Assembly: GCA_963682055.1 (NCBI GenBank)
Contig: OY821742.1
Span: 30,413,060-30,477,059 of the forward strand
Direction: 5' to 3'
Length of the DNA stretch: 64,000 nucleotides
DNA from: Primula veris
Taxonomy: Eukaryota; Streptophyta; Magnoliopsida; Ericales; Primulaceae
Under the pieces are notes generated by a model. The model had not been told where the DNA came from. It ran no database searches and worked only from the letters and a program-made list of their open reading frames with translations. Of this stretch, positions 34,019-44,209 are shown one piece after another. A program made the translations under genes and the position numbers. The first letter of the stretch is position 1. Each line of letters begins with the position of its first letter.

Positions 34019-36136
34019 CAAATAATGTTGAACGAACAAATTGGTGTTCCAAAAACAGTGTACTAATTTTCTTGTCGTCGTTGAATAAGGTAAGTATTAA
34101 CAGCTATATTTTTTTGTGTTCTTCTCCCATTAGGGCTAACTGCATTAATTGGGATGCATGTTTATATGACATTGAATGCTTTAAATTTATTTTGCCTCTA
34201 CGGCTCTACTAAAAAAAAGTTAAGAAGCTTAGTTGTAAAGTACTAACGCAATATAAGAAGACAAAATTTCCCTTGTACGTAGTTAATTGTTTTTAAGGCA
34301 AGACCTACAAAATAGGTAGTCCCATTTCGATCTCCATATATTAGATTTTACATGCCGTAACACGATGGTCATAGTGCATTATAAAACGAGAAGTACTTTA
34401 GCATTAAGTATATAGATGTTGATGTTAAATGAAGATAGACGATATGGTCTTGTTATCCAGTGTCTTCCTTGCCCAAATTACCTTAATAATGACAGCGAAT
34501 GCAGTAATTACTTTTTGCTACCGACCTAATTATTGTGACGTGTGAGAAAATGCGTGTTATCGCACGTTTGTAGATAGTTTAAAACCCATGACGAACACAT
34601 AGTAATGATATTTGAGAGGTTTTTTGATACTGGCATAGTCGTCTTTTACATGATAGTAATGCACCTTAATTTACTCGGTTGCTATTAGTATCATATCGTG
34701 ATCTAATCAGAGAATATAAATTTTTCCCTTGATTTTGATAATATGTTTTGTTTCAATAATGTCAAGTTATGTAGGGACGTGGCTGAATGCAAAATGCCTC
34801 AACTTTAATTAAATTATGTATCATGTACTATACTCTCTATTCTATGCAACCTAAAAAATTTACTCTTTCATTTCAAGTTTTTTAACAATAAGCTATGGGT
34901 CAAAAAAATTGGTTTGGTATACACCTCCTGAAATTCAACTTACAGTAAAACTTCTCTATAAAAATACTTTATATAGAAATAACCTTTCTATTTTTATAAA
35001 AAATCTCGATCTCAACTCGACCCAGTTATAAATAAGAATAAACTCTCTATTTTTATATTTCGTAAATTTTTAAGATCCCGTTAGTAATAAATTCACCTCT
35101 TTATAGTAATAAATTGATATTTAATATTAAAAATATGTTATATATTTTTACATTAAGTTTAAGATGATTTAAAATATTTATGTTAAAATTTTTATGACGA
35201 TAAGTTAATATTTTCGTTACTAGCACATCTTACAATTCGTACATACGTAATAACTCGTATACATGAACACATCTTGCAACTCAATACTGATATGGGCACG
35301 CATGGTTAAAACTTATTCGCATGAAACATTTTTTTTTATATATTATTATCTTTCAGATCCATTTGCATGGTTATACATTCTTATATACAATATGTATTTA
35401 TTTTCTAAGAACCTTAAAACTAAATTATGTACATTTCAAGTTTTGTTTATATTAATGTGGTACATACATTTTATATTATGTTTATAATTTTTTTTAAATA
35501 TATATTTTTATATATAACCTCGACTTAAAAATAACCACTCAATAGAAGAGTCGTCTCCAGTAATTTAGAGATACGAGACAAGTGAAAAATATGGAGGCCT
35601 TTTAGTCAAATTTTTTTTGCTCTGTCATTAATAAAAGCTATACATTATGTTTACATAAATGTACGAAATACTACTATTTAGAGCAATAAATCAATGCAAT
35701 TAAAAAAATTATTAATTCCAAAACACTTAAAAAGTTAAATTTAAAAAAAAAAGAAACAGATTTTATTAGTATAAATTAAGTAATAAAAAACTGATAAAAA
35801 CCCTAAAGATTTATGTTTGTAGCCACCAACTATTGAAATTGATTTTTTTTGTAATTACTTACCGAAAACGAAACAGAAACAAGGATTATGTGGCCTTTAC
35901 GGTTATGACGAAGGCCTATAAAGAATAGTCGGTTTTCAAATCAGTGTGAAGGCTAGAGTACAGTGATAAAAAATTATCTCTTAAGTGTAGTAAAAGTGAA
36001 GAATTTTTGAGATTAAGATTGGAAAAAAATACTTATATTATTTAGTCTATTTTCAAAATAAAGAAGAAAATAAAAGTGCAAAGGTAATTAAAATACGCTG
36101 GTATATATGTGTCGGACGTGTTGCAGACGTTGTTGC

Positions 36137-36380
36137 CACTACAAAATTCAGATTTGGGGAACAATTTATTTTCACAGTCAAAATTTCTCTCTAAAAAGAC
36201 AAAAATAATTTTTTAGGGACAAAAATAATTTTTATGGGTAAAACTTGAAAAAAAGATCGTTTCGAAAGACAATCATATACCAACATAAAAATACAATTTA
36301 ATGTTGTCTCAAAATATATTTAGGGACACATTTAAATTGTCTTCTTATGTTGGTACCGAATTGTTTTTGCAGACAATTTT
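36137..36380. mobile_element. Non-autonomous CACTA element, copy 2, truncated
   Basis: Left 244 bp of the element at 8049-8428. The right part, including the terminal TATAGTG and the second TGC, is missing because the sequence passes directly into Copia coding sequence at 36381. Confidence 0.82.
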
Positions 36381-36392
36381 TCACGAGGAGCT

Positions 36393-39167
36393 ATGGTGAT
36401 AGCCCGAGGGAGTAAGGTCGGTACATTGTACATGACGACCGATGAGGAGCGTACAATTGCGACAGCTGTGTCGCAGAACTGCTCGGAACTATGGCATCGA
36501 CGGTTGGGTCACATGAGCGAGAAGGGGATGAAGGTGTTAGCGAAGGACAGCAAACTTCCAGGCTTGAAGCCTGTCAACCTCGACATGTGCGAAGGTTGCA
36601 TCTTCGGGAAGCAGAAGAAAGTGAGCTTCCGGAAAGGTGGAAAAGCTCCCAAGGAGGAGAAGCTAGCACTAGTCCACTCAGATGTATGGGGACCATCTCC
36701 AGTAACCTCACTAGGAGGAGATCAGTACTATGTGACCTTCATCGATGATTCGACAAGGAAAACATGGGTCTACTTCTTGAAACACAAGTCTGAGGTGTTT
36801 AAGAAATTTCAAGAATGGAAGGCCATGGTCGAACTAGAGACCGGGAATAAACTCAAGTGTTTGAGGTCCGATAACGGCGGAGAGTACATTGATGCGAAGT
36901 TCGTAGAGTTCTGTGCTCATAGAGGCATTCGAATGGAGAAGACCATCCGAAGAACGCCACAGCAGAATGGCATGGCCGAGCGAATGAACCGAACAATCAA
37001 TGAGCGTGCTAGGAGTATGAGACTGCAAAGTGGGTTGCCCAAAGCCTTGTGGGCACATGCAGTAAGCACAGCGGTTTACCTCATTAACCGCGGACCCTCA
37101 GTGCCCCTAGAGAGGAGGATTCCCGAGGAAGTATGGATAGGAAAGCCTATCTCTTATGAACACTTGCGAGTGTTCGGTTGTCTATCATATATCCATGTCG
37201 ACATAAATGAACGTACCAAGCTTGATTCGAAATCCAAAGTGTGTTACTTTATGGGGTACGGTGGAGCTGAGTTTGGATATCGCTTTTGGGATGGTCAAAC
37301 AAAGAGGATCATTCGCAGTAAGGATGTCATCTTCAACGAAAGCATTTTGTACAAAGATCGTCAAAATGTAGTGGTGGAAGAAGATGCGCTCCCGTCCGAG
37401 GAAAGTGGTATGGTCGACATGAATGCGTTTCCAAGAATGTTGGAAAAAGACATTGAAGATGAGCCAGTGGTGCTCGACAACCGACCAGCAGATGCTGAAG
37501 AGGCCGAGGAGCTGCCCCAAACTCTCCGAACTGAATTTGGCCGAGGTCATCGCGTGAGGAGACCTCCTGCCCGATACTCTCCTTCCCTGCATTACATATT
37601 GCTCAGTGATGCAGGAGAGCCCGAAAGTAGAGAAGAAGCTCTGGAGCTGAAAGACTCGAGCAAGTGGGAGCTCGCGATGAAGGATGAGATGAAGTCACTT
37701 GAGAAGAATGCGACTTGGCAGTTAGCCGAACTGCCCAAGGGGAAGAGGGCACTGAGCAATAAATGGGTGTTCCGACTGAAGGAGGAACAAGACGGCACGA
37801 AACGGTATAAGGCACGCCTAGTAGTCAAAGGGTTCCAGCAAAAGGCAGGAATTGACTACACCGAGATCTTTTCACCAGTCGTTAAGATGACGACTATTCG
37901 GCTATTGTTGAGCATTGTTGTAAATGCGAATCTTCATCTTGAGCAGTTAGATGTGAAAACTGCCTTTCTCCATGGAGATCTTGATGAGGAAATTTACATG
38001 CTCCAACCTGAAGGGTTTGCCGAAAAGGGAAAAGAGAAACTGGTCTGCAAACTGCGGAAGAGCTTGTACGGGTTAAAACAAGCACCACGGCAGTGGTATA
38101 AGAAGTTTGACAGTTTCATGGCGGATACCGGGTTCGAAAGAAGTGATAGCGATCACTGCTGTTTCGTGAAAAGATTTGAGAACTCTTCGTGCGTCATTCT
38201 ACTACTATATGTAGATGACATGTTGCTCGCCGGGTCGAGCCTTGTTGAGATTAACAAGGTGAAGCAACAGTTGGCGAAACAGTTCGAGATGAAGGATTTG
38301 GGTGCCGCAAATCAGATCCTCGGTATGAGGATATCTCGAGGAAGGGATGGGTCCCTGTTTCTGTCGCAAGCCGAGTATGTGAAGAAAGTGTTGGCACGGT
38401 TTAGCATGAGTGATGCCAAAGCTGTAGGCTCACCGCTAACCTCACACTTTAGCTTGTTGAAGAAACAATCACCATTGGACGAGGAAGGAAAGGATCGTAT
38501 GTTGAACATACCCTACGCTTCAGCAATTGGTAGCTTGATGTACGCTATGGTGTGTACAAGACCGGACATTGCCCATGCAGTGGGAGTTGTCAGTCGTTAC
38601 ATGAGTAACCCAGGAAAGCACCATTGGGAAGCTGTGAAGTGGATATTGAGATATCTCTCGGGTACTGTGAGTTTGGCATTATGTTTCCGAAAGACCTCGG
38701 AAGGCCTGCACGGCTATGTGGATGCTGACATGGCTGGTGATCTGGACAGCCGAAAAAGCACAACGGGATGTGTTTGTACCTACGGTGGTACTGCTGTGAG
38801 TTGGACATCGAAGATGCAAAAGATCGTTGCACTGTCGACCACAGAGGCTGAGTACGTCGCGATAACGGAAGCAAGCAAAGAGATGATTTGGTTGCAAGGT
38901 TTTTTAGAGGAGCTCGGTCAGAGGACCGACAAGGGAGTTCTGCACTGTGATAGTGAAAGTGCAGTTCAGCTAGCTAAGAACCCTGTATTCCATTCACGCA
39001 CAAAGCACATACAGATTCGTTACCATTTTATCCGGGCTGTTGTGGAAGATGGAATCTTCGCGCTAGAAAAAATTGAGGGCGCTAAGAACCCCGCCGATAT
39101 GCTAACGAAGACTGTTACAATCGACAAACTGAGGCTGTGTGCAACCTCAGTAGGACTCCGAGCTTGA
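36393..39167 (+). CDS. Copia polyprotein fragment: pre-integrase, integrase, RT, RNase H
   Basis: 924 codons from the first ATG; the open frame actually enters from 36381. The HHCC zinc domain starts ELWHRRLGHMSEKGMK (residues 32-47) and continues to MCEGCIFGKQ. The integrase core has LVHSDVWGPSP, LRSDNGGEYID and QQNGMAERMNR (the DDE residues). RT has QLDVKTAFLHGDLDEEIYM and LLYVDDMLLAG (YVDD). RNase H has GYVDADMAGDLD, and the protein ends near AKNPADMLTK. Every catalytic motif of these domains is present and there is no stop, so RT and integrase look relatively recent. With no gag, protease or 5' LTR it cannot move on its own. The closest family is the Tnt1/Tork group. Confidence 0.93.
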   Translation: MVIARGSKVGTLYMTTDEERTIATAVSQNCSELWHRRLGHMSEKGMKVLAKDSKLPGLKPVNLDMCEGCIFGKQKKVSFRKGGKAPKEEKLALVHSDVWGPSPVTSLGGDQYYVTFIDDSTRKTWVYFLKHKSEVFKKFQEWKAMVELETGNKLKCLRSDNGGEYIDAKFVEFCAHRGIRMEKTIRRTPQQNGMAERMNRTINERARSMRLQSGLPKALWAHAVSTAVYLINRGPSVPLERRIPEEVWIGKPISYEHLRVFGCLSYIHVDINERTKLDSKSKVCYFMGYGGAEFGYRFWDGQTKRIIRSKDVIFNESILYKDRQNVVVEEDALPSEESGMVDMNAFPRMLEKDIEDEPVVLDNRPADAEEAEELPQTLRTEFGRGHRVRRPPARYSPSLHYILLSDAGEPESREEALELKDSSKWELAMKDEMKSLEKNATWQLAELPKGKRALSNKWVFRLKEEQDGTKRYKARLVVKGFQQKAGIDYTEIFSPVVKMTTIRLLLSIVVNANLHLEQLDVKTAFLHGDLDEEIYMLQPEGFAEKGKEKLVCKLRKSLYGLKQAPRQWYKKFDSFMADTGFERSDSDHCCFVKRFENSSCVILLLYVDDMLLAGSSLVEINKVKQQLAKQFEMKDLGAANQILGMRISRGRDGSLFLSQAEYVKKVLARFSMSDAKAVGSPLTSHFSLLKKQSPLDEEGKDRMLNIPYASAIGSLMYAMVCTRPDIAHAVGVVSRYMSNPGKHHWEAVKWILRYLSGTVSLALCFRKTSEGLHGYVDADMAGDLDSRKSTTGCVCTYGGTAVSWTSKMQKIVALSTTEAEYVAITEASKEMIWLQGFLEELGQRTDKGVLHCDSESAVQLAKNPVFHSRTKHIQIRYHFIRAVVEDGIFALEKIEGAKNPADMLTKTVTIDKLRLCATSVGLRA

Positions 39168-39333
39168 GACTCAGGGTCGTCGCTACACTGGAATAATGAG
39201 TAACTCGCCGATGACGGCAGAGTATCAATTACTATACAAGGATACCGATGGGAGCATTCTGCTCGGTGGAGCACAGTGAGTTCGGTGGTCGGGGATAATT
39301 GAAGCACTCGACATTTGACTCCAAGTGGGAGAT

Positions 39334-39684
39334 TGTTGAGTTGTGGAGCCAAATGAAGTTTGGCCATGTTTCCTAATTATCCCACATCGCCTGAGATTGT
39401 AATATGAGCCATTATGGGTTCTATTTATATGTCCCAATATCTTGTATTGTAATTACACCTTTACACAACACCTCTATATTATAAAGAGAAGAGTTCTATT
39501 TGCGAGAGAACCATAGTTTGTAACTAGGCTAGATTACGATTGTAATCCTCTTAATAATACTAAGTGCCACGTGTAGCGGCCCGGAGACGTAGCCAATTTG
39601 GGTGAACTCCGTTATCAAAGAGTGTGTGCTCGGTTTAAGTTTTTTTTCTGTCTTTCTTTGTGTTCGCCTGTATCGACCCTAACA
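39334..39684 (+). repeat. 3' LTR of the truncated Copia (copy 2)
   Basis: 351 bp, TGTTGAGTTGTGGAGCC to CGACCCTAACA. It includes TTATCCCACATCGCCTGAGA and the promoter-like CTATTTATATG near 39421. The partner LTR is deleted, so insertion age cannot be read from LTR divergence. Confidence 0.9.
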
Positions 39685-39846
39685 GTACAAGCCGCCGCGA
39701 TGGGCGGCGTAGTCAAAGAATCCGCAGAGGAGCTTAATCTCAATCTCGTCGATTTTTGCATGCATAGTTATATGATAAAAAAAATACCCAATACATACCA
39801 CATATTTGACTTACTGTCAATTAGGACTATTCAAACAGATTTTTGA
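39598..39846 (+). CDS. Chimeric ORF from Copia LTR into foldback I loop (copy 2)
   Basis: 82 codons. The first part is encoded by the end of the Copia LTR (MGELRYQRVC onward). It then crosses the LTR border at 39684 in frame into the loop ORF core MGGVVKESAEELNLNLVDFC. The LTR lies upstream in the same direction, so a transcript from it could contain this frame. No domain is recognised; it may be coincidental. Confidence 0.3.
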   Translation: MGELRYQRVCARFKFFFCLSLCSPVSTLTVQAAAMGGVVKESAEELNLNLVDFCMHSYMIKKIPNTYHIFDLLSIRTIQTDF

Positions 39847-39929
39847 ATCATTGCCCAACAACCCTTACTATATAAACCGAGAATATGATTTATTATTTAA
39901 TTGTTTTTTTCTTATATCATGAGGCGCAA

Positions 39930-40170
39930 AATCTCAACTTCGCGTGAGTTGATCTTTTCCTTTTCCTTACATTGACCTCGGTAATTCCTATAAAACAAAG
40001 GCTTTAGTGGGATAATTATGATGATAATAAAGGAAAAATGGAGATTCATATGCTCATGGAATCAATTACTTATTGAATAAGTGATTTACCCGAGAAAAGG
40101 AAAGAGCGGTTTCGGGAACAATTGACCCTATTCATGAGATCAATGAAAATACGTTTGAGAAGCTGATTAA
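39930..40170. repeat. Right arm of foldback I (copy 2, left arm lost)
   Basis: Matches 13595-13835. The left arm was removed by the Copia-associated deletion, so foldback I cannot form a hairpin in copy 2. Confidence 0.8.
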
Positions 40171-40374
40171 TGTAGGTCGAGAGAGCTTTGTGCGATATAC
40201 AAAATCCTAGTCTTTCCATAGCCCATCAAAAGGATTCGGTGGGCGCATTTGATAGTTCTTCCAATGTAACGGAAAGTTCTCCTGGTTTCTGTACTTTAGC
40301 TCACCTTCATCACCTTGCCCTTTTGTTGGGAAAATCAGAGCTTTCACAATAGTGCTTGCTCGAATTCCCTACTC

Positions 40375-41220
40375 GAGCATCCACCAACATTAATCAGCTT
40401 CTTAAACAAACATGCGCCGCTCTCATTAATAGGGTTGTCTCGAGAACCGCTCTATCCGCTTCTCTAGTAAATCACTTATTCTCCATTTTCCCTTTTTCAT
40501 CATCAACATTTTCCGACACAAGCCTTTCTTTTATAGGAATTACTGAGATCAATGCAAGAAAAAGGAAAAGATCAACTCCTAAATTTGAGAAATTGGGGCT
40601 CGAGATGAGACAGAATTCGCCCATCTCATCTCCTCTCATTTACTCTTTTCCATGGCCGCACAAACCCACCCTTGTTAAACTCGATATGTAACTTGCAATT
40701 GATCTGGTCGAGAACAGGGCAGTGTCATGGTGGTGTGACGACTAGTACAAGCCACCGCGATGGGCGGTGTAGTCGGAGAATCCGCAAAAGGGCTCGATCT
40801 CAATCTCATCGATTTTTGCATGAATAGTTATATGATCAAAAAATACCCAATACATGACACATTTTTGACTTACTGTCAATTAGGACACTTCAAACATATT
40901 TTTGAATCATTGCCCAACAACCCTTACTATATAAATCGAGAATACAATTTATTGTTTAATTGTTTTTTCTCTTTCATCAGGAGCCGCAAAATCTCAACTT
41001 CCGTGAGTTGATTTTTTCCTTTCTCTTGCATTGACCTCGGTAATTCCTATAAAACTAAGGATTTAGTGGGATAATTTTGATGATAATAAAGGAAAAATGG
41101 AGATTCATATGCTAGTGGAATCAATTACATATTGAATAAGTGATTTACCAGAGAAAAGGAACGAGTGGTTTCGGGAACAATTAACCCTATTTATAAGATA
41201 TACGTTTGAGAAGCTGATAA
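40375..41220. repeat. Foldback II, uninterrupted (copy 2)
   Basis: Left arm about 40375-40610, loop to about 40979, right arm about 40980-41220. The right arm is whole because copy 2 lacks the solo LTR. A 111-codon ORF (40356-40691) covers the left arm. Its strand-reversed counterpart in the right arm carries the LPEKRKE-like reading. Confidence 0.82.
40760..41011 (+). CDS. Small conserved ORF in the loop of foldback II (copy 2)
   Basis: Identical to 14425-14676. Not recognised. Confidence 0.3.
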   Translation: MGGVVGESAKGLDLNLIDFCMNSYMIKKYPIHDTFLTYCQLGHFKHIFESLPNNPYYINREYNLLFNCFFSFIRSRKISTSVS

Positions 41221-42947
41221 ATGTCGGTGGAAATGAGCAAAAATATGGTAGAAGTAGAGAGAAATCTCCCATCTCATCTCCTCTCATTTACTCTTTTCCC
41301 TGGCCGCACAAACCAACTCTTGTTAAACTTGATATGTAACTTGCACTTGATCTGGTCGAGAACAGGACGGTGTCATGGTGGTGCGACGACAAGTACAAAA
41401 TACCCAATACATACCACATTTTTGACTTACTGTCAATTATTAGGACACTTCAAACAGATTTTTGAGTCATTACCCAACAACCCTTACTATATAAACCGAG
41501 AATACAATTTATCATTTAATTGTTTTTTCTCTTTCATCACGAGCCGCAAAATCTTAACAGTTATAATCATTCTTTTTAGTTCCTTTGATCCTTTCCCATT
41601 AGGGCTAAGTGCATTAAATGGGAAGCATGCATGTATAAGACAATTGATGTATTAAATTTAATTCACCTTTCTTATTTACAATACACAGAGAATATTTTTT
41701 ATCAGTGTTACCTCTACCATCGACCGAAAATATCTGTATACATAAATACAATGAATGAATGTTGATGCCTCAAGGCCCTCAAACAAATCTAAAATAGGAA
41801 ATACGGAAATATAATCAATTATCTACACATCATCTTTTTGGTAGTACTACAAATTGAACAGTGTCCTCTATTTTTTTCCCCACACAATTACGAAATTAGT
41901 TATTAAGGTTTGGACTTCGCTGCTCAGTCTCAACGTAACCCCTCAAGCCAATTTCAAAAAAGAAAAGGTAACACCTTAAGCCAGCCCAACTCATGTTTAA
42001 GTTTCAAGGTGTTGAATAACATATAATAGAATATAAAATTGATGAAATTTTGCGTTTGTCTTCTTTCAAATGCATTGAGAAGTATACATTTAAATTTTTT
42101 GAGGGAGTTTATGGTGATATCCAATTTCCCAACTTCATTGTGATAGGAAGTTTACCTTTCTCATTTTTTTGGTGATTTTACATTATTCTCTTTTTATTTC
42201 CAGTCTAGTTTTATATAAGATGTGCTATTGATGATAGGTTTTGCACCACACGATGTTTAAAAAGTTTCATGTTTCTGTAGCAGCATTGCTAGAAGACTGG
42301 ATAAATTACCTTAATCTTGACTAAAACATCATATTCATCGAGTTAACACCCTAAAGATTTTGATATGTTTACATCGTTGACCCTTAAATGTACCTATTTT
42401 CTATTATGTTTTTGCTATTTTGGGGTAAAATTAAATTGATGACGTAACAGTTCCTCTCTAGTATTTTTTCAGTATCACGTAATGCTAAAATATGGAAAAA
42501 AAATTAAGTCGGAATTATACCATTCGTTATAACGTTATTGACTTCGTATAAATGAAGTAATTTTTTACATAACATGATGTCTAGGTGATCTCGCTTTAAC
42601 TATAGATCTGTCAGTGGATTTTATTACAAATTTCCAATCATGTCTCTAAAAGTATACCAAATCCATACTTTAGACTTTTAACCTATGAGCAGATCTACCA
42701 GACTAAACTTGACCGAATATTTTGCTATCATGTTTACCCGGTTGCGGAGTGAATGCATTTGCAATGAAAATGACATAAAACTCAATAAACTGAATGACTC
42801 TCTCCAAAATATCCCATTTCTAGTACATAGATTATTTATATACAATACTTGTACTACCATATACTCAAAATAAAACAGGTTTAATAACCTCTCATTAGCT
42901 CTAACTTTAGAATATTTCATTTTGCAACAGCTTAAGTTTCAACTAAC

Positions 42948-43067
42948 ATGATAGAAGCTGATGGGGAGGAAGAAGTAGAGGAAGATAAAGACAAGGAGAG
43001 CATTTCGATAAAGCGAATAAGCGATTTACCAGATCAAAATGGTAATCTTTCTCTCCCTCAGATGTAG
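42948..43067 (+). pseudogene. F-box-like N-terminal leader, copy 2
   Basis: Counterpart of 18540-18659 with the same reading frame. Confidence 0.4.
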
Positions 43068-43820
43068 CTTAACGTTAATTACTCGATTCAACTTTCATAG
43101 TATGCCAGTATGGGAATTTTTTCAAGGACTTGTTAAGGTGTTGTTTTATTGCAGGAGTGTTTGACAATTTGTTGAGATTGTGAATCTCATTTTTCTCTCT
43201 TATGAATAAGGATTGTAAACTCATAAATTGTGTTTTACTAGTTGGCTTGCTTTAGGAAGAAAAAGAGGTTGCCCTTGATAGCTAGGCTCTACTTACTGAT
43301 TTTCAGACTCTGATGGTAGTTTAAAACAGTTTAAGTTCTTTGCGCTAAAAAGATTACGTTCATTTGCTTACATTTTTTTCCCTTTAAGCACAACAGTGTG
43401 TTCGTAACAAGTAGGATATATTATGAAGTTTCTTGTTTTAAGTTACCGTTGGATCTAAAAAGCGAATTTTCGTATTTGCAAGAGGGTGATCTTTTTTTTT
43501 ATTCACAAGATGCATATTTTATTCTTCTTCTCCAACTCATTAATAGAATTATACAAGTTAATTTTCACATAAACAGGAGATGACAAAACAAAACAAAAGC
43601 AGCAAAGCCATGACCGAATTTACGGGTTTCACCACTTCCACACCATCCCGAAACTAATGAGCAGTATGGTACAGCAACTAAATAAATTACTATCACTTGT
43701 AAACCCTCTACATGATTTTACAGATGAAACGACTCGACTCAAATTGTAAGTTATAACCACTTTTGAAGATTGCGAAAAACTAATGTACAAACAAAAGATC
43801 TTCACATAAAGTACGTAACT

Positions 43821-44209
43821 TTATGCCTTCTTCTTTCTCGAACAACCTTCACCATATGACTCATTCCATTGTAGGAGCTCATTCATCTTCGTTGACTCTG
43901 TTGATACTCTTGTACAAACCGACTCATGAGCGTTTCTGAAATCTTCCCGGATATCAGTACTTGCACTCAATGTATAGGAGGCGGTTTACCATCGGCTAAT
44001 GCTGCAGCTTGCTCCTTCTTTTCCTTCTCCAAAATTTATCTGATTGGCCTATGCGCAGCTGCTACACACAGGTTCTTGAGGTCACTCCCAGAGTATGCAT
44101 TCGTCATACTTGCAACCGAATACAAAATAACATCAGAAGATAATTCCTCTTTTGCTAGAATCACTTTTAAGATCTTCGTTCTATTTGGAGCATCTGGCAA
44201 ATTGACCAT
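43821..44209 (-). pseudogene. AAA ATPase (Msp1/ATAD1-like) C-terminal remnant, copy 2
   Basis: Counterpart of 19413-19801 with the same stops, so it was already dead when the array formed. Confidence 0.85.

Larger units (their letters stand above)
36381..39684 (+). mobile_element. 5'-truncated Tork/Tnt1-like Copia element (copy 2 only)
   Basis: Begins abruptly inside the GAG-pre-integrase domain at 36381, directly after CACTA element sequence. It continues through integrase, RT and RNase H, a polypurine tract (AAGTGGGAGA at 39323-39332) and a complete 3' LTR. The 5' LTR, gag, protease and left target duplication are missing, together with 5,057 bp of unit sequence equivalent to 8293-13349. 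The right flank (GTACAAGCC) continues the copy 1 sequence at 13350, so the original insertion lay inside the loop of foldback I. Confidence 0.93.

Noticed and set aside
36834..39437. Several 64-135 codon minus-strand ORFs under the Copia coding region
   Set aside because: Antisense shadows of a long coding frame.
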